Source: Flavobacterium sp. Root935 (lineage in GTDB: Bacteria; Bacteroidota; Bacteroidia; Flavobacteriales; Flavobacteriaceae). Taken from it: a DNA stretch of 64,000 nt. The notes beneath the pieces were generated by a model, which made no database searches, was not told the origin of the DNA, and saw nothing but the letters and a program-made list of their open reading frames with translations. How positions within the stretch are numbered: position 1 is the first letter of the stretch; each line of letters begins with the position of its first letter. Made by a program: the position numbers and the translations under genes. This document shows positions 16,230 to 26,029 of the stretch, piece by piece. The stretch is taken from assembly GCF_001429295.1 (NCBI RefSeq), contig NZ_LMJL01000008.1:1239552-1303551 (forward strand). Reading direction: 5' to 3'.

Positions 16230-19200
16230 ATGAGTTTCATAAACAGTATTATTAAAGTCTTTGTAGGTGATAAATCACAGAAAGATGTCAAAGCTTTACA
16301 ACCTTACTTAAACAAAATTAAAACATTCGAAACTACCTTAATGAGTCTATCTAATGACGAATTAAGAGGGAGAACCGTATATTTTAAAGATAGAATAAAA
16401 GAAGCTAGAGCAGAAAAAGATGCTAAAATTGCTGCACTTAAAGCGGAAGTAGAAAACATCGAAGACATCGACAAAAGAGAAGATATTTATGATGCAATAG
16501 ATGCTCTTGAAAAAGAAGCCTATGAAATCTCTGAGAAAACTTTAATGGAAATTCTTCCGGAAGCTTTTTCTGTTGTTAAAGAAACGGCTCGTCGTTTTAA
16601 AGATAATTCACATATTGAAGTTACTGCAACTCCAAGAGACCGCGAATTTTCAGCAACAAAACCATACATTACCATAGATGGTGAAAAAGCAATTTGGGCT
16701 AACAAATGGAATGCAGCTGGAAAAGATATCACTTGGGACATGATTCACTATGATGTTCAGTTAATTGGTGGTATGGTATTGCACGAAGGTAAAGTTGCCG
16801 AAATGCAGACAGGTGAAGGTAAAACTTTGGTTGCTACACTTCCACTTTACTTAAATGCTTTAACTGGAAATGGAGTTCACTTAGTAACGGTGAATGACTA
16901 CTTGGCAAAACGTGATAGTACTTGGAAAGCACCTTTATTCGAATTTCACGGTTTAACTGTTGATTGTATCGATAATCACCAGCCAAGTACAGAAGCTAGA
17001 AAAAAAGCTTACGACGCAGATATTACTTATGGAACAAACAACGAATTTGGTTTTGACTACTTAAGAGATAACATGGCGCACTCGCCTAGCGATTTAGTGC
17101 AGAGAAAACACAATTACGCAATTGTCGACGAAGTAGATTCTGTATTAATTGATGATGCTAGAACACCGCTTATTATTTCAGGACCAGTTCCGCAAGGAGA
17201 TCGTCATGAATTTAACGAATTGAAACCAAAAATCGAGAACTTAGTTGCACAACAACGTCAGTTAGCAAATGGTTTCTTAGCAGAAGCTAAAAAATTAATC
17301 AGAGAAGGAAATACTAAAGAAGGTGGTTTCTTATTATTAAGAGCTTACAGAAGTTTACCAAAAAATAAAGCATTAATTAAATTTTTAAGTGAAGAAGGAA
17401 TTAAACAATTACTTCAAAAAACTGAAAATCAATATATGCAGGACAACAATCGCGAAATGCACAAAGTTGACGAAGCTTTGTATTTTGTGATTGAAGAAAA
17501 AAACAATCAAGTAGAATTAACAGACAACGGTATTAAATACCTTTCTGGAGATACTGATGCAGATTTCTTCGTTTTACCAGACATTGGAACAGAAATTGCT
17601 GCTATCGAAAAACAAAAACTTGATAAAGATTCTGAAGCAGAGGCTAAAGAAAGATTATTCCAAGATTTTGGTGTAAAAAGCGAGCGTATTCATACCCTTA
17701 CTCAGCTTTTAAAAGCATACGCTTTATTTGAAAAAGATGTAGAATATGTTATCATGGACAACAAAATTATGATTGTCGATGAGCAGACAGGTCGTATCAT
17801 GGATGGACGTCGTTATTCTGACGGTTTACACCAAGCGATCGAAGCTAAAGAAAATGTGAAAATCGAAGCTGCTACACAAACTTTTGCTACCGTTACATTA
17901 CAGAATTATTTCAGAATGTACAGCAAGTTAGGTGGTATGACGGGTACAGCAGTTACAGAAGCTGGCGAGTTATGGCAGATTTATAAATTGGATGTTGTTG
18001 AAATTCCAACCAATCGTCCAATTGCTAGACATGACAAAGAAGATTATATCTACAAAACAACACGTGAGAAATTCAACGCTGTTATTGAAGACGTTACTGA
18101 ATTATCAAACGCTGGAAGACCAGTTTTGATTGGAACAACTTCTGTAGAGATTTCAGAATTATTAAGCCGAATGCTGAAAATGAGAGGCGTTACTCATAAC
18201 GTTTTGAATGCTAAAATGCACAAACAAGAAGCACAAATCGTTGAAGAAGCTGGTAAAGCCGGAGTTGTAACTATTGCAACAAACATGGCTGGTCGTGGTA
18301 CCGATATTAAATTATCTCCAGAAGTAAAAGCTGCCGGAGGTTTAGCAATCGTTGGTACAGAGCGTCATGATTCTCGTCGTGTAGACAGACAGTTACGTGG
18401 TCGTGCAGGTCGTCAGGGAGATCCAGGAAGTTCTCAATTTTATGTTTCTCTTGAAGACAACCTAATGCGTTTATTTGGTTCTGAAAGAGTTGCTAAAGTA
18501 ATGGACAGAATGGGACTTAAAGAAGGTGAAGTTATTCAGCATTCTATGATGACCAAATCTATCGAACGTGCTCAGAAAAAAGTAGAAGAAAACAACTTTG
18601 GTGTTCGTAAACGTTTATTAGAATATGATGACGTTATGAACTCACAGCGTGAAGTAGTTTACAAACGTCGTCGCCACGCTTTATTTGGAGAGCGTTTGAA
18701 ACTGGATATCGCTAATATGCTTTATGACACTTGCGAATTAATCGTAAGTAATAATAAAGTGGCAAATGATTTTAAAGGATTTGATTTTGATTTAATTCGT
18801 TATTTCGGAATTACATCTCCAATTTCAGAAGCAGATTTCTTAAAATCATCTGATATTGAAATCACTGGAAAAGTGTACAAAGAAGCTTTGGCATTCTACA
18901 CAGAAAAAACTGAAAGAAGCGCTAGAGAAGCTTTCCCAATCATTAAGGGTGTTTATGAAGAACCTAACAATCATTTCGAAAGAATTGTAGTTCCTTTTAC
19001 AGACGGAATCAAAACTTTGAATGTTGTTACTGACTTGAAAAAAGCGTACGACAGTGAAGGTGCTCAATTAATTGCTGATTTCGAGAAAAACATCACACTT
19101 TCTATCGTTGATGAAGCTTGGAAAAAACACTTACGCAAAATGGACGAGTTGAAACAATCTGTTCAATTGGCTGTTCACGAGCAAAAAGATCCATTGCTTA

Positions 19201-19574
19201 TTTATAAATTAGAAGCTTTTAACTTGTTTAGATCAATGTTAGACAACGTTAATAAAGAAGTTATCTCATTCTTATTCAAAGGTGATTTACCTGCTCAAAA
19301 CGCTCCTGAAATTCATGAAGCAAGAGAAATTCGTCAAAAAGAAAATTTACAGTTAACTAAAGACGAAATTCCAAACAGCGAAAATATTAATCGCGAAGCT
19401 GGAGAAACACAACAACGTCAAGTTACTGAAACTATCGTGAGAGATATGCCAAAAATCAATCGTAACGATACTGTAACAGTTCAAGAAGTTGCAACTGGTA
19501 AAACAGAAACAATGAAATTCAAAAAAGCAGAAAGTCTTTTAGCTGCTGGAACTTGGGTTATTGTAAATGAATAA
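16230..19574 (+). CDS. secA: Preprotein translocase ATPase SecA
   Basis: The motor that drives unfolded preproteins through SecYEG. Walker A GEGKT is at about residues 195-199. DEVD is near 300-303, followed by [16 protein letters not shown]. The second nucleotide domain shows [11 protein letters not shown] and [25 protein letters not shown]. At 1114 aa it is much longer than the about 900 aa of E. coli SecA, mainly by an insertion around residues 330-440, as usual in Bacteroidota. The C-terminus ends [10 protein letters not shown] and has no CxC-x8-C[HC] zinc motif, so SecB binding through that element is not expected. Monocistronic, with a terminator at 19646-19680. Confidence 0.97.
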   Translation: MSFINSIIKVFVGDKSQKDVKALQPYLNKIKTFETTLMSLSNDELRGRTVYFKDRIKEARAEKDAKIAALKAEVENIEDIDKREDIYDAIDALEKEAYEISEKTLMEILPEAFSVVKETARRFKDNSHIEVTATPRDREFSATKPYITIDGEKAIWANKWNAAGKDITWDMIHYDVQLIGGMVLHEGKVAEMQTGEGKTLVATLPLYLNALTGNGVHLVTVNDYLAKRDSTWKAPLFEFHGLTVDCIDNHQPSTEARKKAYDADITYGTNNEFGFDYLRDNMAHSPSDLVQRKHNYAIVDEVDSVLIDDARTPLIISGPVPQGDRHEFNELKPKIENLVAQQRQLANGFLAEAKKLIREGNTKEGGFLLLRAYRSLPKNKALIKFLSEEGIKQLLQKTENQYMQDNNREMHKVDEALYFVIEEKNNQVELTDNGIKYLSGDTDADFFVLPDIGTEIAAIEKQKLDKDSEAEAKERLFQDFGVKSERIHTLTQLLKAYALFEKDVEYVIMDNKIMIVDEQTGRIMDGRRYSDGLHQAIEAKENVKIEAATQTFATVTLQNYFRMYSKLGGMTGTAVTEAGELWQIYKLDVVEIPTNRPIARHDKEDYIYKTTREKFNAVIEDVTELSNAGRPVLIGTTSVEISELLSRMLKMRGVTHNVLNAKMHKQEAQIVEEAGKAGVVTIATNMAGRGTDIKLSPEVKAAGGLAIVGTERHDSRRVDRQLRGRAGRQGDPGSSQFYVSLEDNLMRLFGSERVAKVMDRMGLKEGEVIQHSMMTKSIERAQKKVEENNFGVRKRLLEYDDVMNSQREVVYKRRRHALFGERLKLDIANMLYDTCELIVSNNKVANDFKGFDFDLIRYFGITSPISEADFLKSSDIEITGKVYKEALAFYTEKTERSAREAFPIIKGVYEEPNNHFERIVVPFTDGIKTLNVVTDLKKAYDSEGAQLIADFEKNITLSIVDEAWKKHLRKMDELKQSVQLAVHEQKDPLLIYKLEAFNLFRSMLDNVNKEVISFLFKGDLPAQNAPEIHEAREIRQKENLQLTKDEIPNSENINREAGETQQRQVTETIVRDMPKINRNDTVTVQEVATGKTETMKFKKAESLLAAGTWVIVNE

Positions 19575-19587
19575 ATTCTAAGTATTC

Positions 19588-19745
19588 AGTCGCAGTTTAC
19601 AGTCTCAGTACTGTTTACAGTTTACACTGATACTTCAAATTCCATAAAAAAACCGACAGCGAAAACTGTCGGTTTTTTATTTTTTAAGCGTTTATATTTT
19701 AAATTAAACATCTCAAAACTGAAGACTGAGACTGCAAACTGCGAC
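19588..19745. repeat. Word repeat, CAGTC class, framing the secA terminator
   Basis: The left arm 19588-19612 (AGTCGCAGTTTACAGTCTC...) and the right arm 19721-19745 (...GAGACTGCAAACTGCGACT) are reverse complements with one mismatch over more than 20 bases. The terminator hairpin lies in the loop. Further CTGTTTACAGTTTACACTG at 19611-19629 repeats the same words. Confidence 0.75.
19646..19680. terminator. secA terminator
   Basis: Stem AAAAAAACCGACAG / CTGTCGGTTTTTT with loop CGAAAA (19660-19665) and flanking A- and T-runs. Works in both directions, so it can also serve the convergent trmH-like gene. Confidence 0.9.
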
Positions 19746-19749
19746 TTTT

Positions 19750-20412
19750 TTATCTCGGATTCTCCTGATAATAGCGAGCTTCAATTCTTTTAATATCTTT
19801 AATGGAATTTTTAGCCCAATCCAGACGTTTTACTAAAATTTCTTCTTCGGTCAATTTCCAATTAATATCTGATCTTCTTAATCTATTCGTCAAATTTTGT
19901 ATGACAATAGCTGCCGAAACTGAAATATTTAAACTTTCCGTAAAACCAACCATTGGTATTTTTAAGAAACCATCGGCATTGTCCATTATTTCTTTTGATA
20001 GACCTTCTTTTTCTGTTCCAAAAAATAAAGCACTTGGTTTTGTAATATCAAAATCTTCCAGCATGCAGTCGTTTTCGTGAGGTGTAGTTGCAATGATCTG
20101 GTAACCTTTGCTTTTTAAATCAGAAAGACATCCTGAAACCGAATCAAACCTATTGATGTCCACCCACTTTTGAGCGCCCAAAGCAATTTCTTTATCAATT
20201 CTTTTTCCGAAACGCTGTTCAATTACGTTCAATTCCTGAATTCCAAAAACTTCGCAGCTTCGCATTACTGCACTTGTATTATGCATCTGGAAAACATCTT
20301 CTACCGCAACTGTAAAATGCTTCGTACGGTTTTCTAAAACTTTCAAAAAATTGCTTTTTCTATTATCCGTTAAGATATTTTCTAGAAATGCGAGGTAATC
20401 TAAATCAATCAT
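19750..20412 (-). CDS. TrmH-family SPOUT RNA 2'-O-methyltransferase
   Basis: A 220-aa knotted methyltransferase. Motif 1 HNTSAVMRSCE (about 44-54), motif 2 LFFGTEKEGLS (near 130) and motif 3 IPMVGFTESLNISVSAA (near 150) are all intact, with the catalytic Arg in motif 1. The N- and C-terminal extensions (LDYLAFLENIL; ILVKRLDWAKNSI) match TrmH, which methylates G18 of tRNA, better than RlmB, so tRNA is the probable substrate. It is transcribed divergently from the sirtuin gene. Confidence 0.88.
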   Translation of the reverse strand: MIDLDYLAFLENILTDNRKSNFLKVLENRTKHFTVAVEDVFQMHNTSAVMRSCEVFGIQELNVIEQRFGKRIDKEIALGAQKWVDINRFDSVSGCLSDLKSKGYQIIATTPHENDCMLEDFDITKPSALFFGTEKEGLSKEIMDNADGFLKIPMVGFTESLNISVSAAIVIQNLTNRLRRSDINWKLTEEEILVKRLDWAKNSIKDIKRIEARYYQENPR

Positions 20413-20488
20413 TTTAATTCTATTTATTAATAAATAAGTTCTTCAACTTATTTTACAGAAATTTAGTCTGCGAAAATAACCATTTCAT

Positions 20489-20517
20489 TTGAAAAATTCC
20501 TCATTTGATTATCTTTG
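20489..20517 (+). promoter_or_regulatory. Promoter of the sirtuin gene
   Basis: TTG (20489-20491), 18 bases, then TATCTTTG (20510-20517). A TTG codon inside the -7 box is in frame with the gene but lies upstream of the predicted RNA start, which rules it out as initiator and supports the ATG at 20545. Confidence 0.8.
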
Positions 20518-20544
20518 AATGAGAATCAAAAAATCTCCTTAAAA

Positions 20545-21234
20545 ATGAAAAAGAAACTTGTAGTCTTAACAGGAGCTGGAATAAGCGCAGAAAGCGGCAT
20601 TAAAACATTTCGCGACAGTGACGGTTTGTGGGAAGGACATGACGTAATGGAAGTTGCAACTCCTGAAGGCTGGTATAAAAATCAGGAATTAGTTTTAGAT
20701 TTTTACAATAAACGCCGTCAGCAGTTAAAAGAAGTGAATCCAAATTTAGGTCATATTATTCTGGCTGAATTGGAAAAAGATTTTGATGTTTACATTATCA
20801 CTCAAAATGTTGACGATTTGCATGAACGCGCGGGAAGTACAAAAGTGCTTCATTTACATGGCGAATTGCTAAAAGTGAGAAGCATTCAGAATAAAAATCT
20901 AATTCTAGATTGGACCGAAGATTTAAATACAGGAGATTTTGATGCAAACGGACATCAGCTCAGACCTCATATTGTTTGGTTTGGCGAAGAAGTTCCTGCT
21001 CTCGAAGAAGCTATCGACATAACTGAAACTGCAGATTATTTTGCCGTAATCGGAACTTCTCTTCAGGTTTATCCTGCTGCGGGCTTAATTTCTTATGTTC
21101 CAAGTACAACTCCAGTTTTTTATATTGATCCAAAGCCAATTGCTATTGCCAATATTCGAAATAAAGTGGAAACGATTGCCAAATTTGCTTCAGAAGGAGT
21201 TGCAGATTTAAGAGAGCGATTAAATTCATTTTGA
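20545..21234 (+). CDS. NAD-dependent protein deacylase, sirtuin
   Basis: A 229-aa Sir2-family enzyme that removes acyl groups from lysine using NAD. GAGISAESGIKTFR lies near the N-terminus, with TQNVDDLHERAG and catalytic His in HLHGEL following, and GTSLQVYPAAGL near the end. FYNKRR has the Tyr-x2-Arg of class III sirtuins (SIRT5/CobB), which prefer succinyl- or malonyl-lysine. The four zinc-binding cysteines usual between HGEL and the second Rossmann part are absent; that small domain appears without CxxC. The start ATG at 20545 is chosen because the promoter covers the upstream in-frame TTG. Confidence 0.88.
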   Translation: MKKKLVVLTGAGISAESGIKTFRDSDGLWEGHDVMEVATPEGWYKNQELVLDFYNKRRQQLKEVNPNLGHIILAELEKDFDVYIITQNVDDLHERAGSTKVLHLHGELLKVRSIQNKNLILDWTEDLNTGDFDANGHQLRPHIVWFGEEVPALEEAIDITETADYFAVIGTSLQVYPAAGLISYVPSTTPVFYIDPKPIAIANIRNKVETIAKFASEGVADLRERLNSF

Positions 21235-21280
21235 ATGCACAAATGCACTTTTTGATTACCTCAAATCGCTAAATTCTGTT

Positions 21281-21288
21281 TATATTTG
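21281..21288 (+). promoter_or_regulatory. -7 element of purB
   Basis: TATATTTG matches the consensus 24 bases before the ATG at 21313. The nearest TTG (21252-21254) is 26 bases upstream, slightly too far. An in-frame TTG inside the box at 21286 is not a credible start. Confidence 0.6.
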
Positions 21289-21312
21289 CACCTTTCGAAA
21301 AACAACATAACA

Positions 21313-22659
21313 ATGACTACTCTAAACGAACTGAATGCTATATCGCCAATTGACGGAAGATATAGAAATAAAACCCAAAATTTAGCCCCTTTTTTCTCTG
21401 AAGAAGCTTTAATAAAATATCGTGTATTAGTTGAAGTAGAATACTTCATTGCTTTATGCGAAATTCCTTTACCACAATTAAAAGGTATTGATTCAGGTTT
21501 ATTTGACAGCTTAAGAAATATCTACAAAAACTTTTCTACAGAAGATGCACTTTGGATTAAGGAAACAGAGAAAGTAACCAACCACGATGTAAAAGCAGTT
21601 GAGTACTTCATAAAAGATGCTTTTGAAAAATTAGGTTTATCTCAACACAAAGAGTTCATTCACTTCGGATTAACATCTCAAGATATTAATAATACTGCTA
21701 TTCCGCTTTCTACAAAAGAAGCGTTTGAGCAGGTTTATATGCCAACTTTAATTGCCGTAATTTCTAAATTAAAGGAATTAAGCGTTGAATGGAAGGACAT
21801 TCCGATGCTGGCACGCACACACGGACAACCTGCCTCTCCTACCCGTTTGGGAAAAGAACTTTTGGTTTTTGTAGAACGTTTAGAAGAGCAGATGCGTTTG
21901 TTATTTAATATTCCATTTGCTGCTAAATTTGGCGGTGCGACAGGAAACTTCAATGCGCATCATGTGGCTTACCCGCAGATTGACTGGAAACAATTTGGAA
22001 ATAAATTTGTTGAGACTAATCTTGGTTTGCAGCATTCTTTTCCAACTACGCAAATTGAACATTACGATCATTTTGCTGCTTTCTTTGATGCTTTGAAAAG
22101 AATCAACACAATTATCATCGATTTAGACCGCGATATTTGGACGTATGTTTCGATGGATTATTTCAAACAAAAAATCAAAGCTGGAGAAATTGGTTCTTCT
22201 GCAATGCCGCACAAAGTAAATCCGATTGATTTTGAAAATTCTGAAGGAAATTTAGGAATCGCAAATGCTATTTTTGAACACTTATCAGCAAAATTACCAA
22301 TCTCGAGGTTACAGCGTGATTTAACTGACAGTACAGTTTTACGTAATGTCGGAGTTCCGTTTGGACATACAATTATTGCTTTTGAAGCAACTTTGAAAGG
22401 GTTGAACAAATTACTTTTGAATGAGGGTAAATTTGCTGAAGATTTAGAAAAAAACTGGGCAGTAGTTGCTGAGGCAATTCAGACAATTTTACGCCGCGAA
22501 GCTTACCCAAATCCGTATGAAGCTCTTAAAGGTTTGACTAGAACAAATGAAGCTATTGACAAAAATGCAATTCATAATTTTATTGCTACTTTGGAAGTTT
22601 CTGATGCGGTTAGGGCTGAATTAATGCAGATAACACCTAGTAATTACACAGGAATCTAA
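21313..22659 (+). CDS. purB: Adenylosuccinate lyase
   Basis: Splits SAICAR and adenylosuccinate, releasing fumarate, in purine synthesis. The 448-aa protein starts MTTLNELNAISPIDGRY, as in the long (E. coli-type) purB group. The superfamily signature SSAMPHKVNPIDFENSEG is near residue 297; HFGLTSQDINNTA and ARTHGQPASPT supply the active-site His residues. The ATG at 21313 is preferred over an upstream TTG that lies inside the promoter. It ends at a strong terminator. Confidence 0.95.
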   Translation: MTTLNELNAISPIDGRYRNKTQNLAPFFSEEALIKYRVLVEVEYFIALCEIPLPQLKGIDSGLFDSLRNIYKNFSTEDALWIKETEKVTNHDVKAVEYFIKDAFEKLGLSQHKEFIHFGLTSQDINNTAIPLSTKEAFEQVYMPTLIAVISKLKELSVEWKDIPMLARTHGQPASPTRLGKELLVFVERLEEQMRLLFNIPFAAKFGGATGNFNAHHVAYPQIDWKQFGNKFVETNLGLQHSFPTTQIEHYDHFAAFFDALKRINTIIIDLDRDIWTYVSMDYFKQKIKAGEIGSSAMPHKVNPIDFENSEGNLGIANAIFEHLSAKLPISRLQRDLTDSTVLRNVGVPFGHTIIAFEATLKGLNKLLLNEGKFAEDLEKNWAVVAEAIQTILRREAYPNPYEALKGLTRTNEAIDKNAIHNFIATLEVSDAVRAELMQITPSNYTGI

Positions 22660-22681
22660 AGAAAATTCAAAATATTTTACC

Positions 22682-22717
22682 AAAAAAAGCTATCTTTATC
22701 GAGATAGCTTTTTTTAT
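22682..22717. terminator. purB terminator
   Basis: A 14-bp perfect stem (AAAAAAAGCTATCT / AGATAGCTTTTTTT) with loop TTATCG. Confidence 0.92.
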
Positions 22718-22731
22718 TTAAATCAGAGTTT

Positions 22732-22875
22732 AGCCCAGATTGAAATGAAAAGCCTTTTGTGAAAAAAGCCATATTTTTTTTGCAGGTACAGAGCGACCAA
22801 CGGAAGCTCCTGTAACTGTTAAAAAAATAGGCATTTTTGAACAAAAGCTTGTAATGAAAAGCTGGATCAGCTCCT
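22732..22875. repeat. 144-base structured intergenic element with direct repeats around a long hairpin
   Basis: Direct repeats TTGAAATGAAAAGC (22740-22753) and TTGTAATGAAAAGC (22849-22862), one mismatch in 14, frame a multi-part hairpin. Its stems are CTTTTGT/ACAAAAG (22754-22760 with 22841-22847), GCCATATTTTTTT/AAAAAAATAGGC (22768-22780 with 22821-22832), CAG/CTG, and GAGC/GCTC (22791-22794 with 22806-22809) around the loop GACCAACGGAA. AGCTGGATCAGCT (22860-22872) adds a small hairpin at the right end. From memory, sequences with AGCCCAGATTGAA, GAGCGACCAACGGAAGC and AGCTGGAT-AGCTCC occur between genes in many Flavobacterium genomes, but I cannot verify this here. Confidence 0.6.
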
Positions 22876-22897
22876 TAAAAAAATACCACATTTTAAT

Positions 22898-25135
22898 ATG
22901 ATTGCATTAAATGCCGCGGCCGAAAGTACACATCACCTACAACCTTTAATTAGTGATTTAGGATTAATCCTTATGACTGCTGGAATTGCCGTTTTATTAT
23001 TTAAAAAAATGAAACAACCTCTAGTTTTAGGATACCTGATTGCAGGATTTTTAGCTGGAAACCATTTTGATTTTTTCCCTTCAATAACCGATATGAAGAG
23101 TGTCGAAGTATGGGCAGAAATCGGGGTTATATTTTTACTTTTTAGTTTAGGACTTGAGTTTAGTTTTAAGAAACTAATGAAAGTTGGCGGAACATCTTCT
23201 ATCACCGCTATAACCCAGATTATGTTTATGACGCTGATTGGTTACTGTGTTGGCCAGTGGATGGGCTGGGGAAAAATGGACAGTATTTTTCTAGGTGCAA
23301 CACTTTCGATTTCGTCTACAACTATTATTATCAGGGCTTTTGATGAATTGGGAGTAAAAGGTAAAAAGTTCGTCGGCATTGTATTTGGAGCTTTAATCGT
23401 GGAAGATATTGTAGCTATTTTAATGCTTGTTTTATTATCAACCATTGCGGTAAGCGACCAAGTTTCGGGAGGTGAATTATTACAATCGGTTTTAAAATTG
23501 ATTTTCTTTTTAATTATATGGTTTTTAGGCGGAATTTTTATTATTCCAACTATCTTTAAAAAAGCCAAACATCTTATGACAGACGAAATGCTCTTGATAA
23601 TTTCACTGGCACTTTGTTTAATGATGGTTATTTTTGCTGCAAATGTTGGTTTTTCTCCAGCTTTAGGCGCATTTATCATGGGTTCTATTATTGCTGAAAC
23701 TACAATGGCAGAAAAAATCGAACATTTAATTCAGCCTGTAAAAGATTTATTTGGCGCGGTTTTCTTTGTATCCGTAGGAATGTTGATTAATCCGGGAACT
23801 TTAGTGACTTATGCACTTCCTGTGGCTTTAATTACACTGATAACTATTTTCGGAAAAGCATTTAGTTCATCTATTGGAGCGTTAATTTCTGGTCAGCCTC
23901 TTAAACAATCTGTTCAAACGGGAATGAGTCTGGCGCAAATTGGAGAGTTTTCATTTATTATTGCCACGCTTGGTATGACTTTGAAAGTAACCAGCGATTT
24001 CTTGTACCCCATTATTGTGGCAGTATCGGCAGTTACAACTTTTACAACTCCATTCTTAATCAAATATTCTGAAACATTTGCTCAATTTTTAGAATCAAAA
24101 ATGCCCAAAAAATGGGTTAAAAACATCAACCGCTACAGTGTAAATGCGCAGGCAATTAAGTCTGTCAGTACTTGGCAGATTGTATTGCGGTCTTCAATCA
24201 CTCAAATTATTCTTCATACTATAATTATTGCGGCTATTATTTTATTGTCATCTCGATTTGTAGCGCCGTTAGTAGCCGATACTAGATTCGGAAATACTTT
24301 AGCCGCCTTACTAACATTGGTGATAATTGCGCCGTTTTTATGGGCTCTCTCGCTTCGACGCGTTAAAGTAGAAGAAGTAGAAATACTTTGGGAAGAACGA
24401 AAATATCGTGGAGCCCTTTTAATGCTGATTTTAATTAGAATGAGCCTTGGATTATTTTTTGTTGGATTTTTATTGAATATTTTCTTCTCTCCTTTAGTAG
24501 CATTTGTTGCGTTGATTATCGCTATTGCTGCCTATCAAATTTTCCCTAAAAAACTGAACGAACAATACCATAGAATTGAAAATCACTTTTTGAAAAATCT
24601 TAATGACCGCGAAAACAAAAAAATAGACAGAAGATATGCCAATTTAATGCCATGGGACGGTCACATGTCTTTTTTTGAAATTAAAAAAGAATCTAATTTA
24701 GTTGGTAAAACGTTACAGGAATTAAAAATTAGGGAACAATTAGGAATTAATATAGCCTATATCAAAAGAGGCGAAGTTACTATACCAATTCCAACAAAAA
24801 ATGAACGCCTATTTCCTGGAGATGAAATCTGCGTAATTGGAACAGATGCTCAAATTGTTGAATTCACTAAATTTTTAACTCAGAATGAAACTGAGGCACC
24901 TGGAAAAGTGGAAGAAACTAATATTGTACTACGTCAGCTCGAAGTTTCTCAGGAAGAATTCATTCAAAAAAGCATCGGGCAATTTAGAGCAAAAACCGAC
25001 GGGATGGTTGTGGGAATCGAACGAAACGGAAATCGTATCTTAAATCCAGAATCTAGTTTAATCTTAGAGAAAAACGATATTCTCTGGGTGGTTGGTGACA
25101 AAAAAAGAATGACTGATTTATTAGCGGTGAAATAG
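22898..25135 (+). CDS. CPA2-family monovalent cation:proton antiporter with TrkA-C domain
   Basis: A 745-aa membrane protein. Residues 1-395 hold about twelve helices of the KefB/KefC-type exchanger (MKQPLVLGYLIAGF; the conserved acidic site in GALIVEDIVAILML; GFSPALGAFIMG). A further membrane part follows at about 430-550, with four helices. The cytosolic end (about 590-745) contains two TrkA-C-like beta segments (KTLQELKIREQLGINIAYI and MVVGIERNGNRI), which often bind nucleotides or regulate gating. No KefG- or TrkA-N-like partner is next to it. Probably potassium or sodium efflux; which ion is unknown. Confidence 0.88.
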   Translation: MIALNAAAESTHHLQPLISDLGLILMTAGIAVLLFKKMKQPLVLGYLIAGFLAGNHFDFFPSITDMKSVEVWAEIGVIFLLFSLGLEFSFKKLMKVGGTSSITAITQIMFMTLIGYCVGQWMGWGKMDSIFLGATLSISSTTIIIRAFDELGVKGKKFVGIVFGALIVEDIVAILMLVLLSTIAVSDQVSGGELLQSVLKLIFFLIIWFLGGIFIIPTIFKKAKHLMTDEMLLIISLALCLMMVIFAANVGFSPALGAFIMGSIIAETTMAEKIEHLIQPVKDLFGAVFFVSVGMLINPGTLVTYALPVALITLITIFGKAFSSSIGALISGQPLKQSVQTGMSLAQIGEFSFIIATLGMTLKVTSDFLYPIIVAVSAVTTFTTPFLIKYSETFAQFLESKMPKKWVKNINRYSVNAQAIKSVSTWQIVLRSSITQIILHTIIIAAIILLSSRFVAPLVADTRFGNTLAALLTLVIIAPFLWALSLRRVKVEEVEILWEERKYRGALLMLILIRMSLGLFFVGFLLNIFFSPLVAFVALIIAIAAYQIFPKKLNEQYHRIENHFLKNLNDRENKKIDRRYANLMPWDGHMSFFEIKKESNLVGKTLQELKIREQLGINIAYIKRGEVTIPIPTKNERLFPGDEICVIGTDAQIVEFTKFLTQNETEAPGKVEETNIVLRQLEVSQEEFIQKSIGQFRAKTDGMVVGIERNGNRILNPESSLILEKNDILWVVGDKKRMTDLLAVK

Positions 25136-25146
25136 TTTTTTTTGAG

Positions 25147-25278
25147 GGGCTAAGTTTCTGAGATACTAAGATACTAAGATTCTAAGTTTCCTTTTAATAT
25201 AATTAAGGCGCTAAGATGGTAAGCTTCTACGAGAGAAAAACTTAGCATCTTAGCGCCTAGTATCTTAGAACCTTTTAG
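25147..25278. repeat. Word repeat, CTAAG class
   Basis: The left arm repeats CTAAG with short variants (CTAAGTTTCTGAGATACTAAG, then GATTCTAAG, GGCGCTAAGATGG). The right arm from 25240 reads CTTAGCATCTTAGCGCCTAG and TATCTTAGAACC, the reverse complement. The pair brackets the space between the convergent antiporter and peroxiredoxin genes and reaches the latter's stop. Confidence 0.75.
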
Positions 25279-25279
25279 G

Positions 25280-25918
25280 CTACTTATTCGGCTGTGGTGT
25301 CAAACGTAAATAAGGTTTAATTGGTGTATGTCCTTTTGGGAATTTCGATGGAATGTCGCTGTCTGGAATTGCAGGTGCGATAACTACATCTTCGCCATCC
25401 TTCCAGTTTGCAGGCGTTGCAACACTATAATTTGCAGTCAATTGCAGACTATCAATTACACGAAGTAATTCGTCAAAATTTCTTCCTGTCGAAGCTGGAT
25501 ACGTTAAAGTCAATTTGATTTTTTTGTCTGGTCCGATAACAAAAACAGAACGTACTGTAAATTTATCGCTCGCATTTGGATGAAGCATATCGTATAAATT
25601 AGCTACTTTTTTATCTTCATCGGCAATGATAGGGAAATTAACTTCTGTATTTTGAGTCTCGTTGATATCTTTAATCCACTCTTTGTGCGACTCCAAACCA
25701 TCTACACTCAAAGCAATAACTTTCGTATTTCTTTTAGTAAATTCAGGAACATAATTCGCTACAGTTCCTAATTCAGTTGTACAAACAGGAGTAAAATCTG
25801 CTGGATGCGAAAATAATACACCCCAAGAATCTCCCAGCCATTCATGAAAATTAATTGGTCCCTGCGTGGTTTCTGCATGGAAATCTGGAGCTATATCGCC
25901 TAATCTTAATGTTGACAT
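25280..25918 (-). CDS. Peroxiredoxin, Prx6 / 1-Cys type
   Basis: Reduces hydrogen peroxide and organic hydroperoxides in the cytosol. The peroxidatic motif PADFTPVCTTELG puts the active Cys near residue 46. PNASDKFTVRSVFVIGPDKKIKL and YPASTGRNFDELLRVIDSLQL are typical of the Prx6 group. The C-terminal extension (VATPANWKDGEDVVIAP onward) also fits, and the 212-aa length is usual. No resolving cysteine pattern of the AhpC kind is seen. The start MSTLRLGDIAPDF is standard. Confidence 0.93.
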   Translation of the reverse strand: MSTLRLGDIAPDFHAETTQGPINFHEWLGDSWGVLFSHPADFTPVCTTELGTVANYVPEFTKRNTKVIALSVDGLESHKEWIKDINETQNTEVNFPIIADEDKKVANLYDMLHPNASDKFTVRSVFVIGPDKKIKLTLTYPASTGRNFDELLRVIDSLQLTANYSVATPANWKDGEDVVIAPAIPDSDIPSKFPKGHTPIKPYLRLTPQPNK

Positions 25919-26029
25919 AATTTAATTTTTTTAGTTCCTCTAAAATTAACTAAAAAATACATTGAGAAAACAACATAGAATTAAAAAAAAGTTAAAATTC
26001 TACTTCCTCGATATAATTACTATTTTAAA

